Positions 1-5,423 of a stretch of DNA of 5,423 nt are shown piece by piece. The DNA is taken from NCBI GenBank assembly GCA_022837365.1, contig JALHHV010000115.1, positions 1-5,423 of the forward strand, written 5' to 3'. A program made the translations under genes and the position numbers. The stretch comes from Desulfovibrio sp. (GTDB lineage: Bacteria; Desulfobacterota; Desulfovibrionia; Desulfovibrionales; Desulfovibrionaceae). Position 1 is the stretch's first letter, and every line of letters begins with the position of its first letter. A model generated the notes under the pieces. That model worked only from the letters and a program-made list of their open reading frames with translations. It ran no database searches and had not been told where the DNA came from.

Positions 1-53
1 TGGATGGCCTTGACGTCCTGCACGCGGGCCTTGCGGATGTAAGGCTGGCCCAT
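1..53 (-). CDS. GNAT-family N-acetyltransferase, N-terminal fragment (possibly N-acetylglutamate synthase)
   Basis: Only the first 17 codons are present; the gene runs off the left edge. The peptide reads MGQPYIRKARVQDVKAI. A start of the form 'IRKAR..DVKAI' is typical of GNAT acetyltransferases, and in particular of the short ArgA-type N-acetylglutamate synthases of deltaproteobacteria, which acetylate glutamate with acetyl-CoA in the first step of arginine synthesis. The ATG (53-51) follows the TAG of the thioredoxin gene (56-54) with no base between them. A GGGGGA sequence (61-66 on the plus strand as tccccc) lies 7 bases upstream inside the thioredoxin gene and can serve as its ribosome binding site. 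The two genes are therefore probably co-transcribed and translationally coupled. The catalytic part is outside the window, so the GNAT call is moderate and the ArgA call tentative. Confidence 0.6.
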   Translation of the reverse strand, partial: MGQPYIRKARVQDVKAI

Positions 54-536
54 CTACTTGTCCCCCAGCAGGGTGTCCACGAACTTGCCCAGTTCGTCGG
101 CTTCGACGAGGCCCACGTGGTTGGCCACCAGCTTGCCCTGGCGGTCGTAGACCAGCAGCTGCGGGATGGAGGACACATTGAAAAACCGCTGCAACTCCTC
201 CTTCCCCTTCCAGACCGGATAGTTGAACGGCGTGCGGGACATGAAGGCCGCCAGTTGCCGGGGGTTGTCGTCCAGCGAGATGCCGTACAGGGCCACCTTG
301 TCCTCGGGGTAGCGGGCGCGCACGTTGATCAGGCCGGGGATTTCCTCCAGACAGGGCGGGCACCACGAGGCAAAGAAGTTGACGATGACCACCTTGCCCT
401 TGGCGGCGGTGACGCGGCGCAGCAATTCGCCGGAGCCCATCTCTTCCACCGCCGTGGCGGGGGGGGCGGCAACGGCCGCGCCGCACAGGGCGGCCAGCAC
501 CAGCGGCAGGAGGACGAGCGATATCAGGCGTTTCAT
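54..536 (-). CDS. exported TlpA/ResA-like thioredoxin
   Basis: This gene encodes a 160-residue thiol-disulfide oxidoreductase that probably acts in the periplasm. Residues 1-23 form a Sec signal peptide: a basic MKR start, a hydrophobic core, and an AVA-A signal peptidase I site near residue 23. Cys18 is preceded by Leu, so it does not make a convincing lipobox. The thioredoxin fold follows, with a beta strand VVIVNFFASW, the redox motif CPPC at residues 59-62, and the cis-proline loop SSIP at 122-125. Length and motifs fit the TlpA/ResA/DsbE group, which reduces disulfides in envelope proteins, for example apocytochromes c. That role is inferred from the family; no cytochrome maturation gene is in view. 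The ATG at 536 is chosen because GGAGG lies 7 bases upstream. An in-frame TTG at 539 would leave only 4 bases. The next gene starts immediately after its stop codon. Confidence 0.93.
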   Translation of the reverse strand: MKRLISLVLLPLVLAALCGAAVAAPPATAVEEMGSGELLRRVTAAKGKVVIVNFFASWCPPCLEEIPGLINVRARYPEDKVALYGISLDDNPRQLAAFMSRTPFNYPVWKGKEELQRFFNVSSIPQLLVYDRQGKLVANHVGLVEADELGKFVDTLLGDK

Positions 537-543
537 CAAGAAG

Positions 544-548
544 CCTCC
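544..548 (-). promoter_or_regulatory. ribosome binding site of the thioredoxin gene
   Basis: The plus strand reads cctcc, giving GGAGG on the minus strand. It is 7 bases before the ATG at 536 and decides that start over the adjacent upstream TTG. Confidence 0.8.
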
Positions 549-660
549 GATGGGATGGAACCACTACGCCCGGAGCGCCACGGGCCAGAACCCACTGGCC
601 GGGGCCCACGGCGGTTCCGGCGTCCGCCACGGGGGCGGAGCGCATTCTTACCGCCGAACG

Positions 661-681
661 CGCGCCGGGGCAACCGGCGCG
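661..681. repeat. GC hairpin, 8-bp perfect stem
   Basis: CGCGCCGG (661-668) and CCGGCGCG (674-681) are perfect inverted copies around a 5-base loop (ggcaa). It would fold stably in RNA from either strand. With no T-run after it on either side, it is not a typical intrinsic terminator. It lies in the presumed leader of the thioredoxin gene. Confidence 0.6.
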
Positions 682-781
682 GCCGGGACGGTCGCGCGGA
701 AAGGAAATGGAACGGATGCCGGAACGGCGAAACCGCCGGGCATGCCGGTGGATGTGAACAGGCCGTTACTTCGCACAGGCG

Positions 782-810
782 ATAATGCTACGTTCCAGCA
801 ACTGGCTCAA
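782..810 (-). promoter_or_regulatory. candidate promoter for the thioredoxin-GNAT pair
   Basis: Read on the minus strand, TTGAGC (810-805) and CATTAT (787-782) are separated by 17 bases. Each hexamer matches the sigma-70 consensus at four of six positions. The -35 hexamer falls inside one end of the 133-base inverted repeat. Transcription from here would give a leader of about 240 bases before the thioredoxin ATG. This is a weak match, reported because it is the best I see in the gap. Confidence 0.3.
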
Positions 811-936
811 AATTAGGATTTTCGTTCGTTGGCAAGGAAAACAAGTCTGCCATGAGGGAGTATACTCTTATCGTATTCGACCGACATGGCAGGCGAAGTT
901 TGACGAAGCCAACGGGCGAAAAGACAATTTTGAGCC
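804..936. repeat. 133-base imperfect inverted repeat, MITE-like or structured-RNA element
   Basis: The ends are a perfect 11-bp inverted repeat: GGCTCAAAATT (804-814) and AATTTTGAGCC (926-936). Pairing continues inwards: 819-833 with 908-922 (13 Watson-Crick pairs and two T-G), 839-842 with 898-901 (4 bp), and 845-854 with 885-894 (nine Watson-Crick pairs and one T-G). This makes about 40 pairs with small internal loops. The apical loop is 855-884 and contains the palindrome GAGTATACTC (858-867). By my count the element is about 47% GC, far below its neighbours. It begins 3 bases after the metH stop codon. It has no coding capacity and I found no target-site duplication. It could be a non-autonomous mobile element, the metH transcript end, or a small structured RNA. 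The T-G mismatches pair as U-G only in plus-strand RNA. Confidence 0.75.
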
Positions 937-939
937 CCC

Positions 940-3393
940 CTACTGCACGGTCAGCAGTTCCTTGGCCACGCGCACGGCCTCCACGGCGTCGGCGGAATAG
1001 CCGTCCGCGCCGATGGCCTCGGCATACGCGGGGGTGACCACCGCGCCGCCCACCATGACCTTGACGGGCAGGCCGCGTTCGCGCACCAGGCGCACGGTGT
1101 CCTCCATGCGCACCATGGTGGTGGTCATCAGGGCCGAAAGCCCGATCACCCGCGCCCCGTGGCGCTCGGCGGCCTCCACGATGTCGGCGGCCTTCACGTC
1201 CTTGCCCAGGTCCACCACGTCGAAACCGTGGTTGCCCAGCATCAGGGTGACGATGTTCTTGCCGATGTCGTGGATGTCGCCTTCCACCGTGGCCATGATG
1301 ATCACCGGGCGGGTTTCCTGCCCCCGCTGGGCTTCAAGCAACGGTTGAAGTTTGCGGAAGGCGTGCTGCATGGTCTCGGCCGAGCGGATGAGCTGCGGCA
1401 GGAAGTATTCGCGCCGCTCGTAGCGGCGGCCCACCTCGGTGATGCCGGGAATCAGCCTGTCCTGCACCAGCGCGAACGGGTCGGCCCCCTCGGTCAGGGC
1501 GCGCTCCACCAGGGCCAGCGCGCCTTCGCGGTCGCCCCGGATGACGGCCTCTTCCAGCGTGGCGGCCTTGGCCTTCACGCCGGTGCCGGTTCCGGCGCCC
1601 CCCGCCCCGCCCGTGGGCGCGGCGCCCGTGGCGTCCCCGCCCGGCGTCCAGCCGGAATAGCCCCCGATGAACGACTCGGCGTTGGCGTCCAGCCCCAGCA
1701 GCACGCTGGAGGCGGCCACCGCCTCGCGGATGCGCGCGTTGCCGGGGTGGGCGATGCACGAGGACAGCCCCGCGCCCGCCGCCATGGCCAGAAAGGTGGA
1801 ATTCAGCAGTTCGCGCGCGGGCAGGCCGAACGAGATGTTGGACAGCCCGATGGTGGTGGGCAGCCCCTGCGCCGCGCACCAGCGGATGGTGTCCAGGCAG
1901 TGGCGCGCGGCCTCGGCCTTGGACGACACGGCCAGCGCCAGCACGTCCACCATGACCAGGCGGCGCGGAATGCGCAGGCCGTCGGCCTGGGCCAGCAATT
2001 CCTCGATGATGGCGATGCGCTCGGCCGCCGTCACCGGCAGCTTGCGCCCCTTGAGCGGCAGCAGGACGAACGGCGCGCCGTGGTCGCGGCACAGCGGCCC
2101 CAGATGTTCCATGCGGCCGGGTTCGCCGCTGATGGAGTTGACCAGCGGCGAGCCGGGATGGAACGGCAGGGCCGCCGCGATGGCGTCGGCGTTGGACGAA
2201 TCCAGCGACAGCGGCAGCGAATGGCGGGCCACCAGGCGTTCCACCAGCGCGGGCAGCAGCACCGCCTCGTCCACCATGGGCGCGCCCACGTTCACGTCCA
2301 GCAGCGGCGCGCCCGCCTCCACCTGCTCGTCGGCAAAGCGCAGGGCCTGGGCGAATTCGCCCGCCTGCAATTCCGCCGTCAGCAGCTTCTTGCCGGTGGG
2401 GTTGATGCGCTCGCCGATGATGCGGATGGGGCTGCCCGCCCCGATGTGCACGGCCTGGGCGCGGGTGGTCAGCACGATGCCGTCGCGCCGGGCCGGGTCG
2501 GGAACGAGCCCGCCGGAAAGGCCATCCAGCGCGCAGCGCAGGGCGGCGATGTGGTCGGGCGTGGTGCCGCAGCAGCCGCCCAGCAGGCGTGCGCCCGCGG
2601 CGGCGAAGCGCGCGGTGTGCCGGGCGAAGTCGTCCGGCCCCAGGCGGAACAGGGTGCGGCCGTCCACCAGTTCCGGCAGGCCCGCGTTGGGCTCCACCAG
2701 CACCGGCACGTCGGAAAGGGCCAGCAGTTCGTCCACCACCTCGGCCATCTGCTCCGGCCCGGCGCTGCAATTGGTGGCAATGAGGTCCACGCCCATGTTC
2801 AGCATGGAGTGCACGAACACTTCGGGCCGCGAGCCGGTAAGGCTCACGCCGTTCTCGAAGGTCATGGAGACGCCCACGGGCAGGTCGCATTCGGCGCGCA
2901 CGGCCAGCACGATGGCCCGTGCCTCGGCCAGGTCGAACTGGGTCTCGGCCAGGATCAGGTCCACCCCGCCCTGCACCAGCCCCCGGATCTGGGCGCGGAA
3001 GGCGGCCACCAGTTCGGCGGGGTCCAGGTCGCCCAGGGGGCGCATGAAGTGGCCGGACGGCCCCACGCTGCCCGCCACGAACGCCTCGCGGCCGCTGGCG
3101 GCCACCGCCTCGCGGGCGGCGCGGGCCATGGCGCGGTTGAACTCCGCCACGTCGGGCGCGCCGGGGCCGGTGCCCAGCTTGTAGACGCAGCCCCCGAAGG
3201 TGTTGGTGGTCAGCACGTCGGCTCCGGCGCGCAGGTAGTCGGCATGGATGCCCACCAGCACGTCGGGCCGGGCCAGGCAGAAAAGTTCGGGGCTCACGCC
3301 GGGCGGCAGGCCGCGCGACTGCAACATGGTGCCCATGCCGCCATCGAAGACCAGCCGGCGGCCGGAGCGAAGCGCTTGACGAAAATCTGGCAC
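940..3393 (-). CDS. metH: cobalamin-dependent methionine synthase, short form without reactivation domain
   Basis: This 817-residue cytoplasmic enzyme transfers a methyl group from 5-methyltetrahydrofolate, via cobalamin, to homocysteine, giving methionine. Residues 1 to about 295 are the homocysteine domain; the zinc ligands are Cys209 (in ATNCSAG) and Cys274-Cys275 (in LLGGCCGTT). Residues about 320-575 are the pterin-binding domain, with IGERINPTG at 326-334, DVNVG at 366-370 and SLDSSN at 396-401. A Gly/Ala-rich linker (about 585-605) leads to the helical cap (about 612-692) and the cobalamin domain. The latter carries DIHDIG at 706-711, so His708 is the likely lower cobalt ligand. The protein stops there; the AdoMet/flavodoxin reactivation domain of the roughly 1,230-residue E. 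coli enzyme is absent. The GTG start at 3393 has AGGAG 8 bases upstream. An in-frame ATG at 3561 adds 56 unrelated Arg/Gly-rich residues and lies at the presumed transcription start, so I reject it. Confidence 0.96.
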   Translation of the reverse strand: MPDFRQALRSGRRLVFDGGMGTMLQSRGLPPGVSPELFCLARPDVLVGIHADYLRAGADVLTTNTFGGCVYKLGTGPGAPDVAEFNRAMARAAREAVAASGREAFVAGSVGPSGHFMRPLGDLDPAELVAAFRAQIRGLVQGGVDLILAETQFDLAEARAIVLAVRAECDLPVGVSMTFENGVSLTGSRPEVFVHSMLNMGVDLIATNCSAGPEQMAEVVDELLALSDVPVLVEPNAGLPELVDGRTLFRLGPDDFARHTARFAAAGARLLGGCCGTTPDHIAALRCALDGLSGGLVPDPARRDGIVLTTRAQAVHIGAGSPIRIIGERINPTGKKLLTAELQAGEFAQALRFADEQVEAGAPLLDVNVGAPMVDEAVLLPALVERLVARHSLPLSLDSSNADAIAAALPFHPGSPLVNSISGEPGRMEHLGPLCRDHGAPFVLLPLKGRKLPVTAAERIAIIEELLAQADGLRIPRRLVMVDVLALAVSSKAEAARHCLDTIRWCAAQGLPTTIGLSNISFGLPARELLNSTFLAMAAGAGLSSCIAHPGNARIREAVAASSVLLGLDANAESFIGGYSGWTPGGDATGAAPTGGAGGAGTGTGVKAKAATLEEAVIRGDREGALALVERALTEGADPFALVQDRLIPGITEVGRRYERREYFLPQLIRSAETMQHAFRKLQPLLEAQRGQETRPVIIMATVEGDIHDIGKNIVTLMLGNHGFDVVDLGKDVKAADIVEAAERHGARVIGLSALMTTTMVRMEDTVRLVRERGLPVKVMVGGAVVTPAYAEAIGADGYSADAVEAVRVAKELLTVQ

Positions 3394-3401
3394 AGCCTGT
3401 A

Positions 3402-3406
3402 CTCCT
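3402..3406 (-). promoter_or_regulatory. ribosome binding site of metH
   Basis: The plus strand reads ctcct, giving AGGAG on the minus strand, 8 bases before the GTG at 3393. It fixes a GTG start and removes a 56-residue upstream extension that the open frame would otherwise allow. Confidence 0.82.
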
Positions 3407-3424
3407 GAAACTTGGCTCGCCGGC

Positions 3425-3477
3425 GGCCAGGCGACCCTGGGCCGTGAATGTCCGCCAGACCGCGAAGTCCGGCGGAC
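3425..3477 (-). ncRNA. two hairpins in the metH 5' leader, possible cis-regulatory RNA
   Basis: Read as minus-strand RNA, 3477-3450 folds into an 11-pair stem (ten Watson-Crick and one G-U) with a six-base loop UUCGCG. The G-U would be an A-C mismatch on the opposite strand, so the fold favours the metH transcript. Next, 3443-3425 forms a second stem with CCAGG/CCTGG around a four-base loop, extended by two more pairs past a one-base bulge. Its base lies about 19 bases before the AGGAG of metH. I do not recognise the conserved cores of cobalamin, SAM or SAH riboswitches. Regulation is inferred only from position and structure. Confidence 0.45.
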
Positions 3478-3508
3478 CGCGAGTGTTCCGAAAACGTGCC
3501 CGCATCGG

Positions 3509-3524
3509 CGCGCGGCGCCGCGCG
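3509..3524. repeat. 16-bp perfect GC palindrome in the metH leader
   Basis: CGCGCGGCGCCGCGCG is fully self-complementary. It lies about 45 bases downstream of the presumed metH -10 element, within the metH leader. It could be a binding site or part of a leader hairpin. Such strings also arise by chance in DNA this rich in GC, so the functional reading is weak. Confidence 0.4.
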
Positions 3525-3548
3525 GGAAGCCCTGTGTACCGGAAAGCC

Positions 3549-3577
3549 TTGTAAAGGACAAACAAAAATCATACCAT
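3549..3577 (+). promoter_or_regulatory. candidate promoter of the sigma factor gene, overlapping the metH promoter
   Basis: TTGTAA (3549-3554) and TACCAT (3572-3577) are 17 bases apart, each with four of six sigma-70 consensus positions. The -10 hexamer overlaps the minus-strand extended -10 of metH, so polymerase should be unable to occupy both at once. The resulting leader would be about 85 bases. The match is modest, and a heat-shock or other promoter type cannot be excluded. Confidence 0.35.
3568..3576 (-). promoter_or_regulatory. extended -10 promoter of metH
   Basis: The minus strand reads TGGTATGAT: a TATGAT -10 hexamer (five of six consensus positions) preceded by the TGn of an extended -10. 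It sits in a short AT-rich patch (about 3548-3580) of otherwise GC-rich DNA. There is no good -35 at 17 bases; a TTGACG occurs 22 bases upstream, too far to be standard. Transcription would start near 3561, giving a leader of about 168 bases before the GTG. Confidence 0.55.
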
Positions 3578-3657
3578 CCATGCCCGTACGGCCCCCGTCA
3601 AGCACTTTGGGACCCCGCTACTCGACGCACGAACCGGCCCGGCCCGCGCCGCGCCTT

Positions 3658-3680
3658 GACCGGATACCATGACCGATACC
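3658..3680 (+). repeat. imperfect direct repeat across the sigma factor start codon
   Basis: GACCGGATACC (3658-3668) is followed, after the AT of the start codon, by GACCGATACC (3671-3680). The copies differ by one inserted G. No Shine-Dalgarno sequence is visible before this ATG; the nearest purine run is GGA at 3662-3664, only 4 bases away. The repeat may be chance or may relate to how this start is selected. Confidence 0.4.
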
Positions 3681-5078
3681 CCGAAAACGCCGCGCCGCGC
3701 CCCGCGCACGCGCGGCGCCAAGGCCAACGGGCCCGCAGAGACGCCCGGCGCAACGCCCCAAGTGCCTGAGGCGCCCGAGGTGCCCGAGGTGCTTGACGCC
3801 GAGGTGGTGCTCGACCCGCAGCCGGAAAGCACCGGCACGGCCCGCGCCAAGGCCGCCCCGGGAAAGCCCGCGCCGCGCAAGTCCGCCACCGGCAAGGCGG
3901 GGCGTACCCGCCGCGCCGTCCCCGCCGACGGCGATGACGCCCCGGCTTCCACGGTTTCCCCGGCGTCCGCGACCGTGACCGGCGAAGCCCCCGACGAACC
4001 GGACGACGCCGACGAAAGCTCCGACGACGAACTGGACATCGACTTCGACGGCGCCAGCGACGACGCCATCGACGTGGACCTGCTGCACGGCGACGACGAG
4101 CCCTCCCGCGACCGCCGCCACGCCCCCGGCACCCATGACGACGCCCCCGGCGAAACCCGCGGAGAGGGCGAAGGCCGCCACCGCTCCCTGCCCGTGCTGC
4201 GCCCGGCCATGCCCGGCGCCTCCACGCGCGATTCCCTGCACCTGTACCTGCGCGAGATCAGCCGCTTTCCCCTGCTCAAGCCCGACGAGGAATTCGACCT
4301 CGCCCGCCGCGTGCAGGAACAGGGCGACAGCGACGCCGCCTTCCGCCTGGTCACCTCGCACCTGCGCCTGGTGGTCAAGATCGCCATGGACTTCCAGCGC
4401 CGCTGGATGCAGAATGTGTTGGATCTGATTCAGGAAGGCAACGTGGGCCTGATGCGCGCGGTGAACAAGTTCGACCCGGAAAAAGGCATCAAGTTCTCGT
4501 ACTACGCCGCGTTCTGGATCAAGGCCTACATCCTCAAGTTCATCATGGACAACTGGAGGATGGTCAAGATCGGCACCACCCAGGCCCAGCGCAAGCTGTT
4601 CTACAACCTCAACAAGGAACGCCAGCGCCTGATCTCGCAGGGCTACGATCCCGACGCCGCCACCCTTTCGGAAAAGCTCAACGTGACCGTGGAGCAGGTC
4701 GTCGAGATGGAGCAGCGGCTGGATTCGTCGGACATGTCGCTGGACATCACCGTGGGCGAGGACTCCGGCGGGGCCACCCGCATGGACTTTTTGCCCGCGC
4801 TGGGCCCCGGCATCGAGGAAACGCTGGCCAACAGCGAAATCGCGCGCATGGTGCAGGACAGGGTGCAGACCATCCTGCCGAAGCTGTCGGACAAGGAGGC
4901 GTACATCCTCCAGCACCGGCTGCTTTCGGAACAGCCCGTCACCCTGCGCGAGATCGGCGAGAAGTACGACATCACCCGGGAACGCGTCCGGCAGATAGAG
5001 GCCCGCCTGCTGCAAAAGCTGCGCGACCATCTGTTCAAGGAAATCCGCGACTTCTCCTCGGACTGGATATCACAGTAG
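3669..5078 (+). CDS. rpoH: RpoH-type (sigma-32 family) RNA polymerase sigma factor with long N-terminal extension
   Basis: This 469-residue protein directs RNA polymerase to a promoter class, in this family usually heat-shock genes. The conserved core, about residues 183-469 (287 residues), is the length of a standard RpoH. It holds regions 1.2/2.1 from [10 protein letters not shown] (188-197), region 2 with [14 protein letters not shown] (252-265) and [12 protein letters not shown] (277-288), the RpoH box QRKLFYNLN at 307-315, and region 4.2 with a helix-turn-helix at 425-452 ([20 protein letters not shown]). The RpoH box separates it from RpoD and RpoS. Residues 1-85 are Pro/Ala-rich and basic, with three PE(A/V) repeats at 33-41; residues 106-144 contain 20 Asp/Glu in 39. 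Codons in the extension end almost always in G or C like the core, so it looks translated. The next ATG is at 4209 (residue 181). No clear ribosome binding site precedes the ATG. It is divergent from metH. Confidence 0.92.
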   Translation: MTDTPKTPRRAPRTRGAKANGPAETPGATPQVPEAPEVPEVLDAEVVLDPQPESTGTARAKAAPGKPAPRKSATGKAGRTRRAVPADGDDAPASTVSPASATVTGEAPDEPDDADESSDDELDIDFDGASDDAIDVDLLHGDDEPSRDRRHAPGTHDDAPGETRGEGEGRHRSLPVLRPAMPGASTRDSLHLYLREISRFPLLKPDEEFDLARRVQEQGDSDAAFRLVTSHLRLVVKIAMDFQRRWMQNVLDLIQEGNVGLMRAVNKFDPEKGIKFSYYAAFWIKAYILKFIMDNWRMVKIGTTQAQRKLFYNLNKERQRLISQGYDPDAATLSEKLNVTVEQVVEMEQRLDSSDMSLDITVGEDSGGATRMDFLPALGPGIEETLANSEIARMVQDRVQTILPKLSDKEAYILQHRLLSEQPVTLREIGEKYDITRERVRQIEARLLQKLRDHLFKEIRDFSSDWISQ

Positions 5079-5114
5079 CCGCCCGGCCCGGTCAGGCCGT
5101 TGCACGAGCCCTCC

Positions 5115-5423
5115 ATGCCATCCATCCTTCGCACCGCCCCCGCCCGGAACGCCGCCGACACGACGGCGCACCGCCGGGTGTCGCGCCGCACCGCGTCCGG
5201 TCCAACATCCGCCCCGACATCGGGCCGGTCGCGCATCGGGCCGCTTGCCCGCGCCGCCGTGCTGCTGGCGGCGGTCTGTCTCGCCACCGGCGTCACGGGC
5301 TGCGCCACCCGCCAGGCCGCGCCCGAACAGCCGGACGCCCCCGTGGAATGGCGCCTGACGCCGGAGGCGGCCACCACCTACTACTATCTGCTGCTGGAAC
5401 AGGCGGCCCGCACCGGCAACCTG
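5115..5423 (+). CDS. putative lipoprotein, N-terminal part (possibly a TPR protein)
   Basis: The first 103 codons are present and the frame stays open to the window edge. After an Arg/Thr/Ser-rich n-region of about 45 residues comes a hydrophobic segment (about 47-58) ending in the lipobox V-T-G-C, with Cys63 as the probable lipidated residue. The mature part begins ATRQAAPEQPDAPVEWRLTP and continues with a Tyr/Leu-rich helix (TTYYYLLLEQAARTGNL). That kind of opening is common in tetratricopeptide-repeat lipoproteins, but no full repeat is inside the window, so the TPR reading is an inference. It starts 36 bases after the sigma factor stop with no terminator between, so it may be co-transcribed. 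The ribosome binding site is poor (GAG about 7 bases before). The unusually long n-region means the true start could be a GTG at 5178. Confidence 0.65.
   Translation, partial: MPSILRTAPARNAADTTAHRRVSRRTASGPTSAPTSGRSRIGPLARAAVLLAAVCLATGVTGCATRQAAPEQPDAPVEWRLTPEAATTYYYLLLEQAARTGNL

Larger units (their letters stand above)
537..939. other. non-coding stretch between metH and the thioredoxin gene
   Basis: I see no credible gene in these 403 bases: short open frames on both strands lack ribosome binding sites and recognisable protein character. Bases 537-780 are GC-rich and hold the thioredoxin ribosome binding site and small hairpins at 583-600 (6 bp), 661-681 (8 bp) and 725-738 (5 bp). None is followed by a T-run on either strand, so none is a standard terminator. 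From about 782 the composition becomes AT-richer, with a weak candidate promoter (782-810) and the large inverted repeat (804-936). A long 5' leader for the thioredoxin transcript is possible. Confidence 0.75.

Noticed and set aside
537..539. TTG at 539 as the thioredoxin start
   Set aside because: It is only 4 bases from GGAGG, against 7 for the ATG at 536, and would add just one residue.
661..681. GC hairpin as an intrinsic terminator
   Set aside because: No T-run follows on either strand, and it lies within the presumed leader of the thioredoxin gene.
785..1037. Short plus-strand open frames across the inverted repeat
   Set aside because: No convincing ribosome binding site or domain; the frames run into the antisense of metH, and the palindrome explains the sequence better.
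1159..3408. A 749-codon open frame on the plus strand opposite metH
   Set aside because: It is the antisense shadow of metH: GC-rich codon bias on the minus strand removes stops here. The product is His/Gln/Gly/Ala-rich with no recognisable domain, while the minus frame carries a full set of MetH motifs.
3394..3561. ATG at 3561 as the start of metH
   Set aside because: It would add 56 residues unlike any MetH N-terminus, has no ribosome binding site, and coincides with the expected transcription start. The GTG at 3393 has AGGAG at 8 bases and gives a normal N-terminus.
3609..3626. Plus-strand gggaccccgctactcgac, which resembles part of a cobalamin riboswitch
   Set aside because: The other conserved parts (the GGTG/AATCC core and the GCCACTG-type B12 box) are absent on this strand, and it faces the sigma factor rather than metH.
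4209..4211. ATG at codon 181 as the true start of the sigma factor
   Set aside because: It would give a protein of normal RpoH length, but no clear ribosome binding site precedes it and the upstream codons carry the same strong coding bias. Kept as a possible alternative start only.
3618..5030. A 470-codon open frame on the minus strand opposite the sigma factor gene
   Set aside because: Another antisense shadow of a GC-rich gene. The plus frame contains all the conserved sigma factor regions; this one shows no domain and has His/Gly/Val-rich filler composition.

Overview
The window is GC-rich DNA (well above 60% in the genes) whose codon use ends mostly in G or C. The gene set (a short cobalamin-dependent methionine synthase, an RpoH-type sigma factor beside it, and an exported thioredoxin followed by a GNAT acetyltransferase) suggests a sulfate-reducing deltaproteobacterium of the Desulfovibrio/Nitratidesulfovibrio group. 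That assignment rests on remembered gene order and protein style, not on a search.

Layout. Bases 1-53 hold the first 17 codons, on the minus strand, of a GNAT-type acetyltransferase, probably an N-acetylglutamate synthase. Directly upstream of it, with no spacer, is a minus-strand gene for an exported TlpA/ResA-like thioredoxin (54-536). A 403-base non-coding stretch (537-939) follows. It contains an AT-rich 133-base imperfect inverted repeat (804-936) that abuts the end of metH, and a weak candidate promoter for the thioredoxin gene. metH (940-3393, minus strand) encodes a three-domain methionine synthase without the C-terminal reactivation domain. Its start is a GTG set by a good ribosome binding site.

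Between metH and the divergent sigma factor gene is a 275-base region. It carries a probable extended -10 promoter for metH, a weaker overlapping candidate promoter for the sigma factor, and a metH leader of roughly 170 bases able to form several hairpins. The sigma factor (3669-5078, plus strand) has a normal RpoH core plus a low-complexity N-terminal extension of about 180 residues, first basic and then strongly acidic. After a 36-base gap a lipoprotein gene begins on the same strand (5115 to the window end).

How the parts fit. Most of the window is housekeeping: methionine synthesis, heat-shock-type transcription, envelope thiol chemistry and perhaps arginine synthesis. No defence system, CRISPR array, integrase or transposase is visible. 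The least explained parts are the inverted repeat behind metH, the structured metH leader, and the acidic extension of the sigma factor.
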